This document shows, one piece after another, positions 15,723 to 23,850 of a stretch of DNA of 41,450 nucleotides (the first letter of the stretch is position 1; each line of letters begins with the position of its first letter). The DNA comes from JACMJP01 sp046160675. Its GTDB lineage: Bacteria; Bacteroidota; Bacteroidia; Chitinophagales; BACL12. The DNA lies in NCBI GenBank assembly GCA_046160675.1, contig JBJXHH010000208.1, positions 1 through 41,450 on the forward strand. Direction: 5' to 3'. Position numbers and translations under genes: made by a program. Below the pieces are notes generated by a model. That model searched no databases. It was not told the DNA's origin and was given only the letters and a program-made list of their open reading frames with translations.

Positions 15723-18113
15723 TTACTTAGTTATAGCGAGTTGTTTAGTTACAAATACATTGTTTGCTTCAACGGTAACTATATACATACCACTTTCAAA
15801 TCGATTTACATCAATAGTAACTTCATTTAAGCCATTGATGTTAACTGAATTGTTCCGGTAAACTTCCTGCCCCATCATGTTTGTTATGAAAATATTCACA
15901 GCATCAGCTGCTTCAATTTGCAGGGAAACAGTATTTACCGCTGGGTTCGGGAACATATTCAAAATGTTAGCATCAACCACTACATCATTTTGCAAACGAA
16001 GAGGAGCTGTAGTGAATGTTGCAATAACAGAATATGTTGATGAGCCACCACTGCAGTTTGTCCTCAAACGATATTCATAGGTTGTATTAGCCGCAAGCCC
16101 AGTTAGAGTTTTAGAGGTAGTTGTTGAGGTAGTTGTAATCCATCCTCCAGCGCCACTTACTCTGTACTGAACTGTGTAGTTGTTGATTGAACAAGGATCA
16201 ATCCAGTTAATGGTTGCTGAAGATGAGGTAATTCCTGTAACACTATTTCCGTAAGGAGTTCCGCAAGCAACGGTTGATGCGGTCTTTTTTGTCCATCCAC
16301 TCTTTTCGCCACTCGTACATTTTGAACGTACCTGGAAATCATAAGAACTTGATGCTGCAAGGCCAGTGAACGTATAAGAAGTTACAGAACCTATATTTGT
16401 TATCGGACCGTAAGAAGAGGCTGATGTGAGTTTAAATCTTACTTCGTAACTGTTAGCTCCAGGTGCAGCAGTCCAGCTGTATACTACTGAACAACTTGTA
16501 GCTCCGGAAGTAGCAGCGCCTGTAGGTTTTGAAACTACCACATCATTCACCGTAAATGCCTGCATAACTGAACAGGCTCCACTTGAAACTGTAACTGTGT
16601 ATGTTCCAGGAGCTAAACCACTGCGATCCTGTGTTGTGGGTCCATCGCTCCAGCTATATGTGTAAGAACCTGTTCCACCTGCAGGAGTAATATCAATAGC
16701 ACCTGTATTTGCGCAACTTGAGTTAGTAACTACACCGCTTACGGTTGGATTGTAATTAATACCTGGAGTAGTATAATCTGTATTTTGCGGATCCCAGTTA
16801 CACCAGGTAGCAGTCCAGTCGCTTGAAGTAGAGAATGCACCAACATAAGTAGTACTTGTGAAGAACGCATCTGCAAAATCTCCTGTAAAATCAGTTCCAA
16901 GGAAGTTAAGCGGAGAAAGTGCCGTTGGGCGGAAGTCGGGACCTGTGAGATCGAACGGGTCTACCAAACTTACTGAAGAATTATCTGTGTAAGAAGTATT
17001 ATCATTTCCTGCTGCCCACACATCAATGTCAAAACCCACAGTACAACTTGTACATAAATAATCATCTGTGTTACCGGATAATACACTGTTTTCCCAATTC
17101 AATAAACCTGTGTTTGCATTGTCTGATGTAGTGGTACTTTCAATTTTGTATCCGGCTTCAGGATAACCCATTACCAGGGAGTTTGCAATGTCAAGTTCAG
17201 TGTTTCTTCTTGCATGTACGCCTCTTTTATAGTTTGAGTTGATAGTGGTACTTGAAGTGAATTTAGGGCCAACAATTGTGATGTTTGAAAAATGCCCGTT
17301 GGTTTTTGGAGTGTTTGAAGAACCTGTAGCATCATTATCACTTTCAAAACCATTAGAACCCGAAACATCTGCTACGTTAGGATCTCTAAGTACAACGCCA
17401 AACTGTACATTGCCCCTGTAACCATTATCTGAATCAAAATCATCATCCACTGATCTGTGAGATACAAGATATTTTGCATTCACAGTTCCGCCAAACCATT
17501 CAAAACCATCATCACCGCTGAAAGAGATCTGAATGTGATCAATTGTAGTTCCGCTGCCTACGCCGCCTAGTGTTAGGCCGTTAATTTCATTGCCTGGCAA
17601 GAATGCAATGCCGGGAAATTCAATACGCACATATTGCAGTGTACCCGAATTATCAGCATCATTTGTTCCTCCAAAGTATGCATCATTTTCTACAGTATTC
17701 ACACCGCCCTCAATTACAGCCTGGTTGCCTGCAGCACCAGCATCAATATCAGCATTATTAATAGTTGCTTCGCCTAAAATGATAATACCCCCAATATCAC
17801 CAGCAGCTCTTAAACCTGCTGCTTTATTTGAAGTAAAAACAATTGGCTCACATGCTGTACCTGCTGCATTGATCGAGCCTGTCATAGTTACTACAATAGT
17901 TGCTTTTGATCCTGATACACCTTTAATAAGTGTACCGGGCTCAATAGTAAGTGTTGCCCCATCTTCTACATATACGAAACCATCTACTTCATAAATGTTG
18001 TCATTCGTCCAGGTAGTGTTGGTTGTTATTTCCCCGCTAACGGGAACTGTTTGTGAAAATGCAGTTGTTATGCATGCAAGCGATAGCAAACTGCCTAGTA
18101 AAATTTTTTTCAT
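15723..18113 (-). CDS. T9SS-exported multidomain surface protein (SprB-like repeat, two fibronectin type III domains)
   Basis: I start at the ATG at 18111-18113 (796 residues) because it opens with a clean signal peptide, MKKILLGSLLSLACITTAFSQ. A start at 18146 adds 11 charged residues and overlaps the likely -7 promoter box. Domains in order: the beta-rich domain shared with the 10763-12661 product (about 20-450), an SprB-type repeat (about 465-525, TPAGGTGSYTYSWSDG), two fibronectin type III domains (about 530-705, each with a YEVRFK- or YTVQYR-type strand and an FTGLAASSSYDFQVRSKC- or LTGLAANTTYEYRLRTNC-type end), and a T9SS type A sorting domain (about 715-796, MFPNPAVNTVSLQI). It probably sits on the surface or is released. 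It has its own promoter and terminator. Function unknown. Confidence 0.85.
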   Translation of the reverse strand: MKKILLGSLLSLACITTAFSQTVPVSGEITTNTTWTNDNIYEVDGFVYVEDGATLTIEPGTLIKGVSGSKATIVVTMTGSINAAGTACEPIVFTSNKAAGLRAAGDIGGIIILGEATINNADIDAGAAGNQAVIEGGVNTVENDAYFGGTNDADNSGTLQYVRIEFPGIAFLPGNEINGLTLGGVGSGTTIDHIQISFSGDDGFEWFGGTVNAKYLVSHRSVDDDFDSDNGYRGNVQFGVVLRDPNVADVSGSNGFESDNDATGSSNTPKTNGHFSNITIVGPKFTSSTTINSNYKRGVHARRNTELDIANSLVMGYPEAGYKIESTTTSDNANTGLLNWENSVLSGNTDDYLCTSCTVGFDIDVWAAGNDNTSYTDNSSVSLVDPFDLTGPDFRPTALSPLNFLGTDFTGDFADAFFTSTTYVGAFSTSSDWTATWCNWDPQNTDYTTPGINYNPTVSGVVTNSSCANTGAIDITPAGGTGSYTYSWSDGPTTQDRSGLAPGTYTVTVSSGACSVMQAFTVNDVVVSKPTGAATSGATSCSVVYSWTAAPGANSYEVRFKLTSASSYGPITNIGSVTSYTFTGLAASSSYDFQVRSKCTSGEKSGWTKKTASTVACGTPYGNSVTGITSSSATINWIDPCSINNYTVQYRVSGAGGWITTTSTTTSKTLTGLAANTTYEYRLRTNCSGGSSTYSVIATFTTAPLRLQNDVVVDANILNMFPNPAVNTVSLQIEAADAVNIFITNMMGQEVYRNNSVNINGLNEVTIDVNRFESGMYIVTVEANNVFVTKQLAITK

Positions 18114-18143
18114 AAAATTTTTTAGTTTGTTTTTTTGATGGGG

Positions 18144-18151
18144 CAAAAGTA
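18144..18151 (-). promoter_or_regulatory. -7 promoter element (TAnnTTTG type)
   Basis: On the minus strand TACTTTTG lies 31 bases before the start codon of the 796-residue T9SS protein gene and fits the Bacteroidota -7 consensus TAnnTTTG. I see no good TTTG -33 element about 19 bases further upstream, so an activator may be needed. Confidence 0.5.
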
Positions 18152-18339
18152 TTTGGGGCGTATTATGCGCTTGTTGAAGAATGTTTATGAGGAAGTAATT
18201 TTTAGCTTATTTTATTGTGGTTTTTTGGTGATGAATGTTAGGAAAAGAGAAATTGAATATTAACTATGTAAAACAAAAATCAACTTTATGTTTCTGAAAT
18301 ACTTCCTAGTGATACTTGAAAAAGGAAATTGAAAAATAG

Positions 18340-18355
18340 TATTACAAGAGTAATA
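18340..18355 (-). terminator. Weak hairpin after the Pit transporter gene
   Basis: TATTAC (18340-18345) and GTAATA (18350-18355) form a perfect 6-base stem with a 4-base loop. On the minus strand it is followed by CTATTTTTC. The stem is AT-rich, so termination would be inefficient. It lies about 40 bases beyond the stop of the Pit gene. I see nothing else clear in the rest of 18152-18394. Confidence 0.35.
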
Positions 18356-18394
18356 GCAAGCAAAGTTTAGAATAAAAAGAGGAAAATGAAGGGT

Positions 18395-19414
18395 TTAAAC
18401 AAACTGGTTTACTATCCAATAGATGAAACCACTCATAATAATAGTAGCCGGAATTGTAAGGATCCATGCCCAGACAATTTTTGAAACTACTTGCCAGCGC
18501 ACAGCGCTGAATCTTTTCGCAGCGCCTACACCCATGATAGCTCCTGTAATTGTATGAGTGGTTGATGCGGGTATTCCAAGAGCTGCAGTACCGAAGAGGG
18601 TAAAAGCTCCGGCTGTTTCAGCGCAAAATCCACCCATCGGTTTCAGAGGGGTGAGGTTATGTCCCATTGTTTTCACAACTTTCCAACCTCCAATTAATGT
18701 TCCCAAACCTATAACAATATAACAAGAGTAAAATATCCATTGTGGCGGCTCATCCATGTTTATATGCCCACCTGATGCCAGGAGTAAGATGATGATGCCC
18801 GCAGTTTTTTGTGCATCATTACTTCCATGCCCAAGGCTAAATGCTGCAGAGGAAATAAGCTGCATGAACTTAAAAAAACCATCTACTTTGTTAGGCCTGA
18901 AGGATCGGAATACCCATAGCGTAATGATCTGCAGAAGGTAAGACAACATCAAACCAATAAAAGGAGCAATGATAATGAACACACCAATCCAACCTAAACC
19001 TTTATGATCGGGCTCAAACCAAAGCAGCGAATCGGGTCCTGCTTTAACAAGTGCGGGGCCTACTAAACCACCTATTAGTGTGTGTGATATACTTATAGGT
19101 AACCCGAATTTTGTACAAAGCCAGCCCCAGGTTATTGCACCAAGTAAAGCACATAAGATAAAATAATTATCATTATCTACCACAGCCTTATCAATCACTC
19201 CTCTGCTCATGGTTTTTGAAACTTCGGTAGATTGAAATACCCAAAATGCAGCGAAATTGAAAAAAGCAGCCCAAATGACGGCTTTTGTGGGGCTTAAAAC
19301 CCTAGTAGCAACAATGGTGGATATAGAATTAGCTGCATCGTTTGCGCCATTAATAAAATCAAATACCAAAGCAAGAAATACGGTGAATAAAATAATAGGT
19401 GCTATGTCTGCCAT
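18395..19414 (-). CDS. Pit-family inorganic phosphate transporter
   Basis: The 339-residue inner-membrane protein carries the duplicated signature of the Pit/PiT family: FINGANDAANSIST near residue 20 in the first half and GHGSNDAQKTAGI in the second half, among about nine to ten membrane helices. Bacterial members import phosphate, usually as a metal-phosphate complex driven by protons. The gene starts 4 bases after the DUF47 gene, the usual partner of bacterial Pit proteins. Together they form a low-affinity uptake unit transcribed away from the pst operon. Confidence 0.92.
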   Translation of the reverse strand: MADIAPIILFTVFLALVFDFINGANDAANSISTIVATRVLSPTKAVIWAAFFNFAAFWVFQSTEVSKTMSRGVIDKAVVDNDNYFILCALLGAITWGWLCTKFGLPISISHTLIGGLVGPALVKAGPDSLLWFEPDHKGLGWIGVFIIIAPFIGLMLSYLLQIITLWVFRSFRPNKVDGFFKFMQLISSAAFSLGHGSNDAQKTAGIIILLLASGGHINMDEPPQWIFYSCYIVIGLGTLIGGWKVVKTMGHNLTPLKPMGGFCAETAGAFTLFGTAALGIPASTTHTITGAIMGVGAAKRFSAVRWQVVSKIVWAWILTIPATIIMSGFIYWIVNQFV

Positions 19415-19418
19415 GAGA

Positions 19419-20066
19419 TTAAGTAGTTTTTACAATAATAGACTCAATTACATTGGCAATATCTTCGCAACGGTCACTGGCGCTTTCCATTTTTGAAATA
19501 ATGTCTTTGATTTTAATGATCTCAATCGGATCCTTTTCATTTGCAAAAAGATCAGTGAGTGCAAGCTCAAAGATTGTGTCGCTCTGGTTTTCTATATTGT
19601 TAATATCAATTATCATCTTCCGCAAAGTTTCTACATTGCGCATATTACGAAGTTCATTAATAGCTGCCCGCACTTTGATAGCGCCCTCATTAATTAACTC
19701 AGCCATTTTCACAATTGCTGATGGCATGCTATGAGGTTTATATAATTTTATTCGCAAGCCGGCATCTTTCACATGATCGGCAACATCATCAACGGTGGAA
19801 GCAAGGTAATGAATATCCTCCCTGTCAAATGGAGTAATAAATACTGTATTCAAGTTATTCATGATCTCATGAGTGATCTCATCACCTATGTGTTCAATAT
19901 GTTCAATTTCTTTAATGAGGGTTTCCCTTTTCTCTAAATTGTTTTCCTTCACCGTTTGAACAAGGAGTTCAGATATTTTAACAACATTATCAGCCGCCTT
20001 GCTGAAGAGAGGAAAAAAGGTTTTGTCTTTTGGTTTGAAAAAACCGAGTACTTTATCAATTGACAT
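19419..20066 (-). CDS. DUF47 (PhoU-like) partner of the Pit transporter
   Basis: The 215-residue all-helical protein matches the DUF47/TIGR00153 family, which is related in fold to PhoU. It shows the acidic helices HIEHIGDEITHEIM, DREDIHYLASTVDDVADHVKD and KMESASDRCEDIANV, whose Asp/Glu clusters probably bind metal. DUF47 genes next to pit genes are thought to modulate the transporter. The start ATG at 20064-20066 opens MSIDKVLGFFKPKD, a normal family start. It is the first gene of the unit and faces pstS across 239 bases. Confidence 0.9.
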   Translation of the reverse strand: MSIDKVLGFFKPKDKTFFPLFSKAADNVVKISELLVQTVKENNLEKRETLIKEIEHIEHIGDEITHEIMNNLNTVFITPFDREDIHYLASTVDDVADHVKDAGLRIKLYKPHSMPSAIVKMAELINEGAIKVRAAINELRNMRNVETLRKMIIDINNIENQSDTIFELALTDLFANEKDPIEIIKIKDIISKMESASDRCEDIANVIESIIVKTT

Positions 20067-20169
20067 AGCTTTGGTATTTGAAATTAAATTACTTAGGGAT
20101 GCGCTAAATTATATGTTAAGTTTAAGAAAAATAAACATTGAAAATAGTTTACTCTAAATACAAGAAAAT

Positions 20170-20186
20170 TTAACATAAAATTAATA
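20170..20186 (+). promoter_or_regulatory. Additional PhoB/PhoP-like direct repeat in the pit-pst intergenic region
   Basis: TTAACA (20170-20175) and TTAATA (20181-20186) are spaced by exactly 11 bases, the same period and half-site as at the pstS promoter 70 bases downstream. It could serve either direction of this divergent region. AT-rich sequence makes chance matches likely, so confidence is low. Confidence 0.3.
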
Positions 20187-20239
20187 TAAGGCTTTTAACC
20201 TACCCTTTTGTATATATTTTTCGGTTTTTGGCTATTAAA

Positions 20240-20284
20240 ATAACTTTGGATTAACACAATCCTAACACAGAGTAAATAGCTTTG
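20240..20284 (+). promoter_or_regulatory. pstS promoter with PhoB/PhoP-like half-sites
   Basis: Three half-sites, ATAACT (20240), TTAACA (20251) and CTAACA (20262), repeat with an exact 11-base period. They precede a -7 element TAGCTTTG (20277-20284). The half-sites begin 37, 26 and 15 bases before the -7 box and cover the place where a -33 element would lie. This is the layout expected of an activated PhoB-type promoter. An alternative reading uses TAACTTTG at 20241-20248 as the -7 box. Confidence 0.55.
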
Positions 20285-20305
20285 CTGCTCAATTAAACTA
20301 CGAAT

Positions 20306-21250
20306 ATGAAACAAATCTTATTAGCAACTTCAGTAGTTGCATTACTTTTCAGTTCCTGCGGGGGCAGCAAATCAGAGTCTGGTTCAAAACAATTAAGCGG
20401 CTCTGTATCCATAGATGGATCAAGTACTGTTTTCCCAATTAGTGAGGCTGTGGCTGAAGAATTTAAAGGTGTTCATCCAAAAGTAAATATTACAGTAGCT
20501 GAAAGTGGTACAGGGGGTGGATTTAAAAAATTCGGAAGGGGAGAAATTGACATTTGCGGAGCAAGCCGTCCGATAAAAGATAGTGAAAGAGCGGCATGTG
20601 ACTCTGCTGGGATAAAATTTTTGGAAATAGAAGTAGCTTATGATGGATTAGCGGTTGTGGTGAATAAGGATAATAGCTGGGTTGATAAACTCACAGTTGC
20701 AGAACTGAAAATGATCTGGCAACCCGAAGCGCAGGGAACCCTCACAAACTGGAACCAGGTTCGCCCGGAATTTCCTTCTGAACCTATTCACCTTTACGGT
20801 CCAGGAACTGCCAGCGGAACCTTTGATTATTTTACTGAAGAAATTTGTGGGAAGAAAGGAAACAGCAGGGGAGATTATACAGCAAACGAAAACGATAATG
20901 TACTTGTAACTGGCGTTGCCGGTGATAAAGGTGGACTGGGTTATTTTGGAATGGCATATTATGAAAAAAACATGGACAAGCTGAAGATTGTACCAGTTGA
21001 TAATGATAACGGTGGCGTATTGCCAACAAAAGAGACAGTACTTAATAAATCATACAGCCCGCTTTCAAGGCCTCTTTATATTTATGTGAGTGAAAAAGCC
21101 ATGGAGAAACCTGAAGTAGCAGTTTTTATGCATTATTATCTTGATAATGCGAAAATACTTTCTGAAGAAGTAGGGTATGTTGCACTTTCTGATGCTGAAT
21201 ATGAAGCCCAAAAAAAGAAACTTCCTGCCCCTGTCGTTTCAGAAAAATAA
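20306..21250 (+). CDS. pstS: Phosphate ABC transporter substrate-binding lipoprotein
   Basis: The 314-residue protein is a lipoprotein (MKQILLATSVVALLFSSC, lipidated Cys18) of the PstS family. The N-terminal stretch SIDGSSTVFPISEAVAEEF and the later GTGGGFKKFGRGEIDICGASRP and GPGTASGTFDYF supply the loops that bind phosphate in this family. It captures phosphate in the periplasm and hands it to PstC/PstA. Length is normal. It is the first gene of pstSCAB-phoU and carries the best promoter candidate in the window. Confidence 0.95.
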   Translation: MKQILLATSVVALLFSSCGGSKSESGSKQLSGSVSIDGSSTVFPISEAVAEEFKGVHPKVNITVAESGTGGGFKKFGRGEIDICGASRPIKDSERAACDSAGIKFLEIEVAYDGLAVVVNKDNSWVDKLTVAELKMIWQPEAQGTLTNWNQVRPEFPSEPIHLYGPGTASGTFDYFTEEICGKKGNSRGDYTANENDNVLVTGVAGDKGGLGYFGMAYYEKNMDKLKIVPVDNDNGGVLPTKETVLNKSYSPLSRPLYIYVSEKAMEKPEVAVFMHYYLDNAKILSEEVGYVALSDAEYEAQKKKLPAPVVSEK

Positions 21251-21274
21251 AAATGGTATTTAAAAACCTTGTTG

Positions 21275-21282
21275 AAAGGAGG
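21275..21282 (+). promoter_or_regulatory. Strong ribosome-binding site for pstC
   Basis: AAAGGAGG lies 13 bases before the TTG at 21296. A full Shine-Dalgarno match is unusual in this window, where most leaders are A-rich, and it may compensate for the TTG start. A closer TTG at 21284 runs straight into a stop and is excluded. Confidence 0.6.
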
Positions 21283-21295
21283 ATTGATATAAAGA

Positions 21296-22171
21296 TTGAA
21301 AACCCGGGAAAAGATAATAGAAGCAGTTTTGGCGCTTTGTGGCGCCATTACTGTTCTTACTACTTTAGGGATACTCATCGTTTTGCTGTACGAAACGGTT
21401 TTATTTTTCAGAGAAGTATCCATTGTTGAGTTTCTTACTGACACACAATGGACACCACTTTTCTCTGACAAGCACTTCGGTATTCTTCCATTAGTAACCG
21501 GAACTTTACTCACATCATTAATTGCTATTATTGTTGCACTTCCTATTGGGCTAAGTATAGCAGTGTATTTAAATGAATATGCCCATCCCAAATTCCGGCA
21601 GACTATAAAACCTATTCTCGAAATACTTGCAGCAATACCTACGGTAGTATATGGTTTTTTTGCACTTACAGTAGTAACACCGTTTTTACAAAATATTTTC
21701 CCAGCTATGAGCGGGTTCAATGCATTGTCACCCGGTTTAGTGATGGGCATTATGATCATACCCTTGATCTCCTCATTAAGTGAGGATGCTTTGTATGCTG
21801 TACCAAAATCTTTGCGGGAAGCAAGTTACGGATTGGGTTCTACCCGGTTTCAAACATCATTCAAAGTACTTGTACCAGCTGCGTCATCAGGAATTATAGT
21901 ATCAGTGATCCTTGCAATTTCAAGGGCGTTTGGTGAAACGATGATTGTTGCTGTAGCAGCAGGACAAGAGCCCTCCCTCACTTTTAACCCCTTTGTACCA
22001 ATTGAAACAATAACCACCTACATTGTACAAGTAAGTATGGGAGATGTTGCGCAGGGCTCACTTGAGTTTAGGACAATATTTGCAGCAGGCATGACATTAT
22101 TTGTTTTCACTTTTATACTCAACACAATTACCGCAAGAGTTAAGAAAAAATATTACCATAAATATGAATAA
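21296..22171 (+). CDS. pstC: Phosphate ABC transporter permease PstC
   Basis: The 291-residue inner-membrane protein has about six membrane helices and the ABC-permease EAA loop (SLREASYGLGSTRFQTSFKVLVPAA region). LEILAAIPTVVYGFFAL is characteristic of PstC/PstA. It begins with TTG: there is no in-frame ATG or GTG before the first helix, and the next methionine is well inside the protein. It lies 45 bases after pstS. An ATG at 21253 belongs to another frame and does not encode a permease. Confidence 0.94.
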   Translation: MKTREKIIEAVLALCGAITVLTTLGILIVLLYETVLFFREVSIVEFLTDTQWTPLFSDKHFGILPLVTGTLLTSLIAIIVALPIGLSIAVYLNEYAHPKFRQTIKPILEILAAIPTVVYGFFALTVVTPFLQNIFPAMSGFNALSPGLVMGIMIIPLISSLSEDALYAVPKSLREASYGLGSTRFQTSFKVLVPAASSGIIVSVILAISRAFGETMIVAVAAGQEPSLTFNPFVPIETITTYIVQVSMGDVAQGSLEFRTIFAAGMTLFVFTFILNTITARVKKKYYHKYE

Positions 22172-22202
22172 CTGTTTTATTAAAGCATAAAAAATAAGAA
22201 AA

Positions 22203-23048
22203 TTGACAAACAGGCAAAAAGATAATCTCTTTAAATACTGGGCAATTTTTTGTACTAGTATTGGTATTCTTATGCTGGTAATTTTCCTTTCAAATATTCT
22301 TATTACTGGGCTTGGAAGAATAGATTGGGCATTTATCACTTCATTGCCGAGCAGAAAAGCTGAAATTGCAGGAATTAAAACTGCATTGTTAGGAACTGTT
22401 TGGATTTTAATATTAACTGCCGTTATTGCAATTCCTATTGGGGTTGCTGCTGGAATTTACCTGGAAGAATACGGTAAGAAATCCCGTTTTGCAAATTTCC
22501 TTGAAATCAACATCACAAACCTTGCAGGGGTGCCTTCTATCATTTACGGTATACTTGGGTTGGAAGTTTTTGTACGTACAGCAGGACTTGGCACAAGCAT
22601 TCTGGCAGGCTCCTTAACGCTAGCATTATTAATACTCCCTGTAATAATAGTTGCAACAAGAGAGGCAATGAAAGCAGTACCAAAAACGATCAAGGAAGCA
22701 AGCTTTGCTTTGGGCGCAACGAAATGGCAAACAATTTCGAAACAAATTTTACCTGCAGCCAGTGGCGGAGTTTTAACAGGTGTGATACTGGCATTGTCAA
22801 GGGCAGTAGGGGAAACTGCACCTTTGATTATTGTTGGAGCTGCAACCTATGTTAGTTTTGTACCCACATCAGTAAATGATCAATATTCAGTATTGCCCAT
22901 GCAGATATTTAACTGGGTGAGCAGGCCTGAAAAAGAATTTGGAGTAAATGCGGCAGCTGCAATTATCATTTTATTACTGATTACATTTTTAATGAACGGA
23001 ATAGCTATTTACCTGAGAAACAGGTGGCAGAAAAAAGTGAAGTGGTGA
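22203..23048 (+). CDS. pstA: Phosphate ABC transporter permease PstA
   Basis: The 281-residue protein is the second membrane subunit of the phosphate importer, with about six helices. LTNLAGVPSIIYGI-type sequence marks the PstA family, with the coupling loop AMKAVPKTIKEASFALGATK. Like pstC it starts with TTG; the next methionine (about residue 20) would cut into the first membrane helix. The leader is A-rich and has no clear Shine-Dalgarno site. It is 31 bases after pstC and 6 bases before pstB. Confidence 0.94.
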   Translation: MTNRQKDNLFKYWAIFCTSIGILMLVIFLSNILITGLGRIDWAFITSLPSRKAEIAGIKTALLGTVWILILTAVIAIPIGVAAGIYLEEYGKKSRFANFLEINITNLAGVPSIIYGILGLEVFVRTAGLGTSILAGSLTLALLILPVIIVATREAMKAVPKTIKEASFALGATKWQTISKQILPAASGGVLTGVILALSRAVGETAPLIIVGAATYVSFVPTSVNDQYSVLPMQIFNWVSRPEKEFGVNAAAAIIILLLITFLMNGIAIYLRNRWQKKVKW

Positions 23049-23054
23049 TTTATT

Positions 23055-23810
23055 ATGAATTATAAATTAACGGCAGACGAGGTTCATGTATGGTATGGGA
23101 ATTTCCATGCGCTGAAAAATATTTCCATGCGCATACGACCCAACACAGTTACAGCATTTATAGGACCCAGCGGATGTGGAAAATCAACTTTCCTCCGATT
23201 GATCAATCGTATGAATGATTATATTGATGGATTCAGAATGGAAGGGCATATACAGGTTGATGAAAAAAATATTTATGCGAAAAGAGTAAGAGTAGAAGAA
23301 TTGAGAAAAGAAATAGGCATGGTTTTTCAAAAGCCGAACCCATTTCCAAAATCAATCTATGATAATGTTGTGTACGGTTTAACTATACAAGGAGTTAAAA
23401 ACAGAAGCACACTTGATGAAGCATGTGAAAATGCTTTAAAACAGGCTGTTTTGTGGGATGAGGTGAAAGATGACTTAAAAAAGTCTGCACTTGCCCTCAG
23501 CGGAGGACAGCAACAGCGCCTTTGTATAGCTAGAACGCTTGCAGTAAAGCCAACAGTGATATTAATGGATGAACCTGCCAGTGCATTAGATCCGATTTCA
23601 ACCGCCAAAATAGAAGACCTGATAAGTGAATTAAAAAAACAGTATACCATTATCATAGTAACGCATAATATGCAACAAGCAGGTCGCATCAGTGATAGAA
23701 CAGCATTTTTCTATCTCGGTGAGCTCATTGAATATGATACAACAGTAAACATATTTACAAACCCAAAGGAAGAAAGAACACAGAGTTATATTACAGGAAG
23801 GTTCGGATAA
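23055..23810 (+). CDS. pstB: Phosphate ABC transporter ATPase PstB
   Basis: The 251-residue cytosolic ATPase powers phosphate import through PstC/PstA. All ABC motifs are intact: Walker A GPSGCGKST (37-45), the Q-loop FQKPNPFPKSIYDN from residue 91, the signature LSGGQQQR (148-155), Walker B VILMDEP (168-174) and the switch histidine in IVTHNMQQAG (His204). The FQKPNPFPKS Q-loop is specific to the PstB subfamily. Confidence 0.97.
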   Translation: MNYKLTADEVHVWYGNFHALKNISMRIRPNTVTAFIGPSGCGKSTFLRLINRMNDYIDGFRMEGHIQVDEKNIYAKRVRVEELRKEIGMVFQKPNPFPKSIYDNVVYGLTIQGVKNRSTLDEACENALKQAVLWDEVKDDLKKSALALSGGQQQRLCIARTLAVKPTVILMDEPASALDPISTAKIEDLISELKKQYTIIIVTHNMQQAGRISDRTAFFYLGELIEYDTTVNIFTNPKEERTQSYITGRFG

Positions 23811-23850
23811 TGCAGTACTAATAATTATAAAATATTAAACTAAAATTTGT

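Noticed and set aside
15558..15830. Plus-strand 90-codon frame in the gap between the T9SS gene and the receptor gene
   Set aside because: It runs through a clear terminator hairpin and the end of the T9SS gene, and has the composition of non-coding AT-rich sequence.
20201..20210. TACCCTTTTG as a second pstS -7 element
   Set aside because: The spacing between TA and TTTG is four bases rather than two, and it does not keep the 26-base distance to the 20170-20186 repeat.
21253..21295. ATG at 21253 as the start of pstC
   Set aside because: It is in a different frame from the permease, so it cannot start it; the TTG at 21296 is the only workable start before the first helix.
21136..21759. Minus-strand 207-codon frame across the pstS-pstC junction
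   Set aside because: It is antisense to two well-supported genes and has no domain, signal peptide or leader of its own.
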